From positions 1 through 64,000 of the forward strand of contig NZ_LIGX01000028.1 of the NCBI RefSeq assembly GCF_001683795.1: DNA of 64,000 nt, in the 5' to 3' direction. Source of the DNA: Neoakkermansia glycaniphila (GTDB lineage Bacteria > Verrucomicrobiota > Verrucomicrobiia > Verrucomicrobiales > Akkermansiaceae). This document shows, piece after piece, positions 57,336 to 64,000 of the stretch. A program made the position numbers and the translations under genes. The first letter of the stretch is position 1. Each line of letters begins with the position of its first letter. Under the pieces are notes generated by a model, which saw nothing but the letters and a program-made list of their open reading frames with translations, was not told where the DNA came from and did not search any database.

Positions 57336-59408
57336 TTACTTCATCTTGAGATGAAGACGGAAAATGCACTTGCCGCCCTCATTCGACACCGTCGCATAAA
57401 TACCGTCCATAACCGCATCAAGAGCCGTCACTCCGGCAAAAGCATTTTCCACCAGTTCGGACTTGCCGACGATCCGGCGCACGAACGAGGCATTGTGATC
57501 CATCCACTTCTTCAACCCTCCCACACGGAAGACGAAAAGCCCCCCTCTGGCCGTACCGGACGGCGATTGAGCAATACGGACGATCTCTTCGTTCCAGAGG
57601 CGCGACGTACCCAGCACCAGCGATTCATCCGTCAGAATCAGGTTCGGTTCGCAATTCGGCTCATCATCCCCTTCTGCCAGAGAATAGACTGTTCCGCCGT
57701 TTCCGAAGGTCGATACCCGGAGAGTTTCAGGCATCATCTTTTCCCAATCCTTGCGGGACAATCCTTCCTTGAGGGCAAGTTGCTCCACTTGGGATAACAG
57801 GGCGTTCCACCCGGAAACGATCTGGCTGCGATCCCTGACGCTTGCATACAAAGCCACACGGGGAGCTGTCATTTGATCCAGAAGAGGCTGTGTCGCCGGG
57901 GAAATATCTTTCGGGAAAGAGCCCTTTCCGTCCACCAGAAGAGCTGAGTCCGTACCCAGCCCTTCCCACATGGTGCGGCACGATTTCCACATGGACTTGA
58001 CGGTTTCCGCATACTGCCTTTCCTCTTCCAGCGTTTTGCGGCTGGAGATGCCTCCTCCTATCGTCGAACCGTACCAAATACAAGCAACAGCATTTTCCAC
58101 CATATCCGCCAATGTCTTCGCGGCAGCCGGATTCACGGTCTGCTCCATCAGAAGAATCGTATCCGGATTGTCTGCCAGTGATGCCAGCGCCAGCGACCTG
58201 CCATCGTCGAACCATACAGACTTGCTCCCCGTCATTTCCACATGAAGACCGTCCTGCTCCCATGCGATGCATGTCGATGCACACGGTTCGGGCAACCCTT
58301 TGCCATCGGCCAGCGGATCAAGCACTCCGGCAACGGCGGCTTTGGCATCCTTCATCGTCTGACGGTCGGGCCAGTCGGCCATTTCCACGACTCGTTCCAG
58401 CAATTTTCTGGTTCCGGCATAGCGAGCCCGCTCGTTGGCTTCCATCGCGGCCACCAGCTCCTTGCCGGTATACATCAGGAAATTGGGCCGGTATGCCATC
58501 TTATCAGAGGCAAAAGCCAGCTTATCCGTCTTCAAAATGGATTCATCGGCATTGGCCGCCAGCTTGAGCTGGGTTGCAGGATCTTCCGTCATGGAGAGAA
58601 TAAGCTTCCCATCGTGCACCGCACCCAGCACATAAATCTTTCTCCCCTTCAATCCCTCCAGCAGCTCGGTCAGAGGTTTCTTCATATTCGACTTCATGCT
58701 CTGGCCAAACACCCGCAACCGATCCGCCAATTGCGAACCTTCGATGCAAATGCCTGAGAAATGAACACCCGAATAATCACCCTCGTGATACACGCCCGCC
58801 CACTCTCCGGCACGCGATTTCAGCATGGCAATCATGGAAGACATCTGGGCTTCCACCATCGGCATCATTGAGCGTTCAGGGGTCACGACCGCCAGCAACG
58901 GAGGCATTGTGCCCGCATGCGCCCAGCCTTTCGCCGCAACCAACACATCCACCATGGCCTGGTCGGACAAACCGGAAATCCATGTACCCAGCGCTTCGTC
59001 GTCTTCCAGAAACTCATGCAGAGTTCGGCTATCCTTGGCGGCACGCACAGCTGCATACAAGGGAGCCATGCTGCGCATGCTCTCCGCCGATCCCTTGCCG
59101 CAAGCAATCACCGCATTGCGCACGCCAAGCACCGGCAACGGCACGTCGACAGCTTGACCGTCATTGAACAACCGGACGAGCTTCGAGCCGCACAAAGTCG
59201 TGGCTGTCTCGCCCACATCGAACGCACCCATGACGAATTCGGTATCGGCAGGAAAAAGCGACAATGACGATTGGAAATTCGAGCGATACTTCATCTCGGC
59301 GGTTTCAAGGCCGTTGCCCTGCCAGGACGCAGCCGGAGCGGGTTCCTGCGCATACACGCAGGGAATAAGCAAAGCTGCGAGGAACGTCGTCTTCATCTTC
59401 ATGTTCAT
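57336..59408 (-). CDS. Large secreted protein of unknown function
   Basis: About 690 residues. The leader MKTTFLAALLIPCVYAQEP is a signal peptide; starts at 59408, 59402 or 59396 are possible. The mature part alternates helical and beta segments and includes a repeated theme of hydrophobic strands next to acidic loops (AFDVGETATTLCGSKLVRLF, ADNPDTILLMEQTVN). I recognise no catalytic motif and no family. A TTGACA/TATACT promoter 65 bp upstream is among the best matches in the window, so it is probably well expressed. It could be a periplasmic protein of the Akkermansia lineage. Function unknown. Confidence 0.75.
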   Translation of the reverse strand: MNMKMKTTFLAALLIPCVYAQEPAPAASWQGNGLETAEMKYRSNFQSSLSLFPADTEFVMGAFDVGETATTLCGSKLVRLFNDGQAVDVPLPVLGVRNAVIACGKGSAESMRSMAPLYAAVRAAKDSRTLHEFLEDDEALGTWISGLSDQAMVDVLVAAKGWAHAGTMPPLLAVVTPERSMMPMVEAQMSSMIAMLKSRAGEWAGVYHEGDYSGVHFSGICIEGSQLADRLRVFGQSMKSNMKKPLTELLEGLKGRKIYVLGAVHDGKLILSMTEDPATQLKLAANADESILKTDKLAFASDKMAYRPNFLMYTGKELVAAMEANERARYAGTRKLLERVVEMADWPDRQTMKDAKAAVAGVLDPLADGKGLPEPCASTCIAWEQDGLHVEMTGSKSVWFDDGRSLALASLADNPDTILLMEQTVNPAAAKTLADMVENAVACIWYGSTIGGGISSRKTLEEERQYAETVKSMWKSCRTMWEGLGTDSALLVDGKGSFPKDISPATQPLLDQMTAPRVALYASVRDRSQIVSGWNALLSQVEQLALKEGLSRKDWEKMMPETLRVSTFGNGGTVYSLAEGDDEPNCEPNLILTDESLVLGTSRLWNEEIVRIAQSPSGTARGGLFVFRVGGLKKWMDHNASFVRRIVGKSELVENAFAGVTALDAVMDGIYATVSNEGGKCIFRLHLKMK

Positions 59409-59472
59409 GATGTAATCGGGGAAATGTGGGTGATGGCAAAGCGGGGACACCTGTCCGGCACTTCGCTTGTCG

Positions 59473-59501
59473 AGTATAGAGAGGAGCATAATCGCTGTCA
59501 A
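59473..59501 (-). promoter_or_regulatory. Promoter of the secreted protein gene at 57336
   Basis: On the minus strand: TTGACA, 17-bp spacer, TATACT. Leader of about 60 nt. Confidence 0.65.
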
Positions 59502-59654
59502 GAAAGCAATCCTGCCCATCCTCCATATATCATGCCAGCAAGTCGCATACTATCGACTCCCTGCCGGTACCCGCTTGTCCGGAACGCGATACCCACCGCT
59601 CAACCTTCGTCCAATGCACCTTCCCCGCATCACGCACCATCACAGGATGCAAAC

Positions 59655-59683
59655 TTGACTTTGCCATACGGGCTTGCTACCAT
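59655..59683 (+). promoter_or_regulatory. Promoter of ffh
   Basis: TTGACT (59655-59660), 17-bp spacer, TACCAT (59678-59683). ATG follows after 13 nt. Confidence 0.55.
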
Positions 59684-59696
59684 TTCGACACGAATC

Positions 59697-61175
59697 ATGT
59701 TTTCATTCCTTGCCGACAAACTGGACAATACCTTCCGCAAACTGCGCGGACTGGGAAAGATCTCCGAGAAGAACATCTCCGATGCGTTGAAGGACATCCG
59801 CGTCGCCCTGCTCGAAGCCGATGTCGAATTCTCCGTGGCGCGCGAATTCATCGCCCACGTCAAGGAACAGGCCATGGGTACGGAAGTACTCAAATCCATC
59901 AAACCCGGCGAGCAGATCGTCAAAATCTTTCGCGATGAAATCGCCGAACTCCTCGGTGGAGACGTCGCCACGCTCGACCTCACGGACCCCGCCCGCATCC
60001 TCGTCGTCGGCCTCAACGGTGCAGGCAAAACCACGACCAGCGCGAAACTTGCCCTCCGCCTCAAAAAAGAAGGCCGCCGCCCCCTTCTCGTCGCTTGCGA
60101 CTTGATCCGCCCCGCCGCCATCGACCAGCTTGCTACGCTGGCGAAGCAAATCGACGTACCCGTCTTCACACCCGCTCCGGGGGAAAAAGATGTCGTCCGC
60201 GTTGCCAGGGAAGCCCTTCAGTGGGCCAAAACGCAGGACGGAACCGTCATCATCTTCGACACCGCCGGCCGTCAGGAAGTCGATGAAGAACTCATCGGCG
60301 AACTCAAACGCCTGAACGACTACATCGACCCGCGAGAAACCCTTCTCGTCGTCGATGCCGCTACCGGCCAGCAGGCCGTTCAGGTAGCCTGCACCTTCAA
60401 CAACGCCGTCGGCATCACCGGCATCGTCATGACCAAGCTCGACGGCGATGCACGCGGCGGCGCCGCGCTCTCCATGCGCTCCGTCACCGGCAAACCCATC
60501 AAATTCGCGGGCGAAGGCGAAAAACTCGACCAGTTCGGACCCTTCGTACCTGACCGCCTCGCGGACCGCATCCTCGGCATGGGCGACATCGTGGGACTCG
60601 TGGAACACGCCGCCGCCCGCATCGACGAAGAACAGGCCATGAAATCCGCCCAGCGCATGGCGGAAGGCAAGTTCGACTTCAACGATTTCCTCGACCAAAT
60701 GCGCATGATGCAAAGCCTCGGCCCGCTCGAAGGCCTGCTCGGCCTGCTCCCCGGCTTCGGCAAACTCAAAAAGCAGATACCCGCAGGCGCCCTCGACCCC
60801 AAGCGCATGAAGCACATGGAAGCCATCGTCCTCTCCATGACGAAAAAGGAACGCAGCAACCCCATGCTTCTGAACCCTTCCCGCCGCCGCCGCATCTCGG
60901 CAGGCTCGGGCCGCCCCATCTTCGAAGTCAACAAACTCATCAAAAACTTCACCGAAATGAAGAAAATGATGTCCGGCAAAGGCAAAATGGGCGCCATGAT
61001 GAAACAAATGGCAGGCAGCATGCCCGGCATGGCTGGAGGCGGCGGCATGCCCGACCTCAGCGGCATCGACATGAAAAGCCTCGGTATGGGAGGCCTGAAA
61101 GGCATGGCCCTGAAAGGCGCCCTCAAGGGAGTCGGCGCAGCCAACAAAATAGGCAATCTGTTCCGCGGACGCTGA
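59697..61175 (+). CDS. ffh: Signal recognition particle protein Ffh
   Basis: A 492-residue protein. The N domain starts MFSFLADKLDNTFRKLRGLG. The G domain has LNGAGKTTTSAKLAL (G1, about residue 105), DTAGRQEVDEELI (G3) and TKLDGDARGG (G4). The methionine-rich M domain (MSGKGKMGAMMKQMAGSMPG) is followed by a Gly/Met-rich tail. Ffh binds 4.5S RNA and signal sequences and brings ribosomes to FtsY. The long upstream frame from 59271 is antisense to the secreted-protein gene. No SRP RNA gene was recognised nearby. Confidence 0.97.
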   Translation: MFSFLADKLDNTFRKLRGLGKISEKNISDALKDIRVALLEADVEFSVAREFIAHVKEQAMGTEVLKSIKPGEQIVKIFRDEIAELLGGDVATLDLTDPARILVVGLNGAGKTTTSAKLALRLKKEGRRPLLVACDLIRPAAIDQLATLAKQIDVPVFTPAPGEKDVVRVAREALQWAKTQDGTVIIFDTAGRQEVDEELIGELKRLNDYIDPRETLLVVDAATGQQAVQVACTFNNAVGITGIVMTKLDGDARGGAALSMRSVTGKPIKFAGEGEKLDQFGPFVPDRLADRILGMGDIVGLVEHAAARIDEEQAMKSAQRMAEGKFDFNDFLDQMRMMQSLGPLEGLLGLLPGFGKLKKQIPAGALDPKRMKHMEAIVLSMTKKERSNPMLLNPSRRRRISAGSGRPIFEVNKLIKNFTEMKKMMSGKGKMGAMMKQMAGSMPGMAGGGGMPDLSGIDMKSLGMGGLKGMALKGALKGVGAANKIGNLFRGR

Positions 61176-61258
61176 ACGCGGAACCAAGCAACATCATCAC
61201 CGGTACACCTCACAAGGCGTGCCGTTTCTTTTGGGACAGGGGAAGGAAATTCTCTGCC

Positions 61259-62923
61259 TCAATGCTTCTCGAGCCGTCCCACATTCGAACGCGCATCCGC
61301 ATTGCCCAGGCCGGCGGCTTGCCTATACAAGGCAAGAGCCTTCTCCCGGTTCTTATCCACACCCTTCCCCCGCTCATACATGGAAGCGAGATTGTTCATC
61401 GCCTTATCGTCGCCAAGCTTCACGCCCTCCTGATAATAATGGACGGCCTTTCCTGCATCCGTCTCGCCCGCCAGCCCCTCTTCATACAGATAACCGAGGA
61501 AAAAAGCGACTCGAGGCATCGTGGGAGATTGGTCATACAGGCGCGACAACACTTTTCGGGCCATCTTCCCATCAGCTTCACAGCCGATACCGACCAACAG
61601 ATAACGCCCCCACTCCACCAACGCTTCAGGATACAGGCTCGCAGCTGCGCGGAACACCAGTTCATAAGCCTTCTCAGGATTCTTCGCACAGGAACCGTAC
61701 CCCTCTTCCTTATACCTGGCCAACCGCAACAGCCCGGGAGCATAATTCAGCACAGCCATACGCTGCGCCATCCCGCACGCCTTTTCCGGTTGAGGCGCAC
61801 CACCGTACTTGCCCTCGTACAAATGGCAAAGCGACATCATCGCCGCACAACTATTCTGCTCCGCAGCACGCAGAAGCAGTTTTTCGACACGATCCACCAC
61901 ATCGCCCGAAGCCTCCTTATCCGAATCGATCCGTCCCAGCAACGCCATGGACACACGCAACAGAGCAATGACTTCACCACGCTCCGCCGCCTGCACCATA
62001 TCCTCCTCGAAGCTGCCGTCCACCTCTCCTCCAACATCTTTTCCGACCCCCGCCCATAACAGCGAAAACTGCGGATACACCTTCATGGCCAGCGCATCCC
62101 CCTTTCCGGCGGAGCGGCGGAGCAACTCCAAGGCATCCTGATGAAACAGGGCAAGCCCCTGCTCCATCCATGCACCGACGGCCCTGGTATCCCCCATCGA
62201 AAGCCACCGCTGCAACACCCTGCAATAGGCCGCGGACATTCCCGGTTCACCCTTCACGGCGCGCATGCGCAAAGCCGCCATCCCCTGCGCCAGCGTTTCA
62301 CCCATTCGGGCACGCAAATCCTCCCCTAATGCACCATGCTCATACTCCGACAGCAGAAAATCGATAAACAGCGGGTCTCCGTCGCGCGAACCATGCATCA
62401 GCAAAACAGCCTGAAACATATCGTTCCCTGCCGTCTTACCCTCCAGAGACCACCTCAAAGCCAGCGCCAGCATCCCGCGACCGTACGCCGCACGAGCCAG
62501 CCAGTAATCGTACCACCGTGAAGGCTCGTGGAACCATGGCGCATCGGCGGAGGTACCGGCGAACACATCGCCCCATACCTGCCGCTGCCCTGGGGAAGGC
62601 GGATTCATGGCATACAGATCGGCATTCTCCACCCCCTTGCGACTCCAGAACAGCACCAGCTGGAAAGCAGCGCGCACATCTCCCTTATCCGCAGCACCGA
62701 ACAGCTCTTCCGAACTCCGGCACTCATACGGCAGTCCTTGCCCGCCGTCCGGAGAAGAGGATACCGCATCCGCCATGATCCATGACGAAAAACGGCACAA
62801 ATCCGCCATCTCCTTTTCAGCTGCGCGCGTACCGTGCTGCTTTCCGGTTTCCTGCGCAAAAACGAACGAGGAAAGAGAAAACAAAGCACAGGCTATGGCG
62901 GCATGAGGGAATTGTATCGGCAT
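61259..62923 (-). CDS. Large secreted Sel1-repeat protein
   Basis: A 554-residue protein with a signal peptide (MPIQFPHAAIACALFSLSSFVFA). At least six Sel1-like repeats occur in the C-terminal half, for example AAMMSLCHLYEGKYGG, VAFFLGYLYEEGLAGE, KAMNNLASMYERGKGV and NADARSNVGRLEKH. The N-terminal half is less repetitive and tryptophan-rich (RWYDYWLARAAYGRG). It probably acts in the periplasm as a scaffold or inhibitor-type module. ATG 62923 lies 6 nt after a weak TACATT box. It converges on ffh and follows the rplS terminator. Confidence 0.8.
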   Translation of the reverse strand: MPIQFPHAAIACALFSLSSFVFAQETGKQHGTRAAEKEMADLCRFSSWIMADAVSSSPDGGQGLPYECRSSEELFGAADKGDVRAAFQLVLFWSRKGVENADLYAMNPPSPGQRQVWGDVFAGTSADAPWFHEPSRWYDYWLARAAYGRGMLALALRWSLEGKTAGNDMFQAVLLMHGSRDGDPLFIDFLLSEYEHGALGEDLRARMGETLAQGMAALRMRAVKGEPGMSAAYCRVLQRWLSMGDTRAVGAWMEQGLALFHQDALELLRRSAGKGDALAMKVYPQFSLLWAGVGKDVGGEVDGSFEEDMVQAAERGEVIALLRVSMALLGRIDSDKEASGDVVDRVEKLLLRAAEQNSCAAMMSLCHLYEGKYGGAPQPEKACGMAQRMAVLNYAPGLLRLARYKEEGYGSCAKNPEKAYELVFRAAASLYPEALVEWGRYLLVGIGCEADGKMARKVLSRLYDQSPTMPRVAFFLGYLYEEGLAGETDAGKAVHYYQEGVKLGDDKAMNNLASMYERGKGVDKNREKALALYRQAAGLGNADARSNVGRLEKH

Positions 62924-62980
62924 AAAGTCAATGTAACAAAGCTTGCGACTTCCTGTGAAGAAAAAAAGGCGGCTGCACCA

Positions 62981-63020
62981 CAAAAAAACGCCCTCTCCGG
63001 TTGGAGAGGGCGTCAAAAAA
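62981..63020. terminator. Strong terminator of rplS, usable from both sides
   Basis: An 11-bp perfect stem ACGCCCTCTCC/GGAGAGGGCGT with a GGTT loop, flanked by A tracts on the left and CAAAAAA on the right. It serves rplS on the minus strand. Confidence 0.88.
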
Positions 63021-63038
63021 GAAAGACTATCGCAAAAA

Positions 63039-63383
63039 TCAGCGGGCGGTCTTCACCGTCATGGCTTCCTTGCCGATACGGCCGCGGAGATAGTGAAGCT
63101 TCGCACGGCGCACGAGGCCGCGGGAAACGATTTCAACCTTGGCGATGCGGGGAGTGTGTACCGGGAAGGAGCGTTCTACACCTTCGCCGTAGGAAATCTT
63201 GCGGACGGTGAATGCTTCGTTCACACCGGAACCGCGCTTGGCGATCACGATACCCTGGAAAATCTGGACGCGTTCCTTACCACCTTCGATCACTCGGGTG
63301 TGAACCTTGACGGTATCACCGACGTTGAAGGGGGCGACCTCCGCCTTAAGTTGTTCCTGTTCGATCTTGTTGATAATGTTCAT
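63039..63383 (-). CDS. rplS: 50S ribosomal protein L19
   Basis: A 114-residue protein starting [19 protein letters not shown]. Family landmarks are [23 protein letters not shown] (split around the hairpin loop), [17 protein letters not shown] and [12 protein letters not shown]19 lies at the 30S-50S interface. It is monocistronic here, with its own promoter and a strong terminator, although in many bacteria it follows rimM-trmD. Length is typical. Confidence 0.97.
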   Translation of the reverse strand: MNIINKIEQEQLKAEVAPFNVGDTVKVHTRVIEGGKERVQIFQGIVIAKRGSGVNEAFTVRKISYGEGVERSFPVHTPRIAKVEIVSRGLVRRAKLHYLRGRIGKEAMTVKTAR

Positions 63384-63437
63384 CTTGCTTTCCTTGTATT
63401 CGACGTTAAATGAGACTTGTAGTGAGTTGGGTGGCGG

Positions 63438-63466
63438 ATTCTACATGAAAAATCCTGTCTTGGCAA
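63438..63466 (-). promoter_or_regulatory. Promoter of rplS
   Basis: On the minus strand: TTGCCA, 17-bp spacer, TAGAAT. Leader of about 50 nt. Confidence 0.6.
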
Positions 63467-63608
63467 TGCAAATTTCTCATTGCAACCCATTTTTTCTTCC
63501 CAAAGCGCCGGACGAACGGAAAACAACGCCGCCGCCAACACCCTGTCGGAGAGGAGGAAACGCTATTTCCTTCTTTACTTTCGTTTCCGCATCCGTTAAA
63601 GTCGAAGC

Positions 63609-64000
63609 GTGGTTGCCATTTGCATCGTCGCCCTGTTTGCCTGCGTCGGACTGATCGATGCAGTCTGGCTTGCATGGAAAGGCGAATGGCTCATGCTCGC
63701 CATGCTGGCGCTCGCCGTCCTGACACCGGTTCTGAAATGGCTTTACGGCCTCGTCGCCTTTCTGCTGAAACTGTTCCTGTACTATCCCGTCCGCCGCATC
63801 GCGCCGGCCCCCGCATCGTCGCTGCAAGTATTCTCCATCTTCCTGTCGCACGTACTCGCCACCCTTTTAATCGGCAGCGGCCTGTTCGCCCTGTGCGCAT
63901 GGAGCATCCCCCAAAGCCGCGCCCTTTCCCTGCTGACTGCGCTCATCCTCACGGTGAACACGGCCGTACCTCCCTCCCGCAAAGAAGAACAGAACGCCTT
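63609..64000 (+). CDS. Membrane protein, N-terminal part (cut by window edge)
   Basis: An open frame from GTG 63609 runs to the window end without a stop (130 complete codons). A stop at 63597-63599 fixes the upstream limit. It has at least three hydrophobic segments (VAICIVALFACVGLIDAVWL, MLAMLALAVLTPVL and LATLLIGSGLFALCAW), separated by a short basic loop (YYPVRRIAPAP). I do not recognise the family. It could be a small permease subunit or a membrane-anchored enzyme. The rest lies beyond the window. Confidence 0.6.
   Translation, partial: MVAICIVALFACVGLIDAVWLAWKGEWLMLAMLALAVLTPVLKWLYGLVAFLLKLFLYYPVRRIAPAPASSLQVFSIFLSHVLATLLIGSGLFALCAWSIPQSRALSLLTALILTVNTAVPPSRKEEQNA

Overview
The window is a gene-dense, G+C-rich bacterial chromosome segment. 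It suggests a Verrucomicrobiota gut bacterium close to Akkermansia. Supporting signs are an M60 mucin-type peptidase, a complete L-fucose operon, a GH16 glycanase, a very large autotransporter with an Akkermansia-style leader (MKLHLPVLLRAALLS), and several secreted Sel1-repeat proteins. The genus is an inference from gene content; no search was run.

Layout. 1-9.3 kb: the 3' end of dprA, two tandem secreted Sel1-repeat paralogues whose 3' ends are almost identical, RNase R, the M60 peptidase and an unknown secreted protein. 9.4-22.7 kb: one long minus-strand informational operon, thrT-tuf-trpT-secE-nusG-rplKAJL-rpoBC, with one clear promoter upstream of thrT and structured gaps around rplL. 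22.8-29.8 kb: a lipase-like hydrolase, a small Sel1 protein, uvrB, a small membrane protein, then a putative Na+/H+ antiporter, riboflavin synthase and a secreted hydrolase. 29.9-35.7 kb: fucP-fucI-fucK-fucA, with a palindromic repeat-like element between fucI and fucK. 35.8-47.1 kb: a lipoprotein, an aldo/keto reductase, a DASS anion transporter, two tiny lipoproteins, hflX, proB-proA, a soluble NtrB-like kinase, a PfkB kinase, aroE and mutY. 47.1-55.2 kb: a surface locus of GH16, an 1886-residue autotransporter and a secreted SGNH hydrolase, the last two divergent across an A+T-rich 520-bp gap. 55.4-64 kb: tsaE, rplU-rpmA, a small A+T-rich Mrr-N-like gene beside tRNA-Arg(CCT), an unknown secreted protein, ffh, a large Sel1 protein, rplS and a truncated membrane protein.

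How it fits together. Secreted peptidase, glycanase and esterase-like proteins could strip mucin glycoproteins, and the fuc operon would take in and split the released L-fucose. The rest is housekeeping.

The most general signal is in promoter layout. Many genes have a TTGACA/TANNNT-like pair whose -10 box ends only 6-10 nt before the start codon, which predicts leaderless or near-leaderless mRNAs. The autotransporter promoter carries a palindrome exactly in its spacer, and the same 14-bp sequence recurs about 200 bp away. I found no CRISPR array, insertion sequence or prophage.
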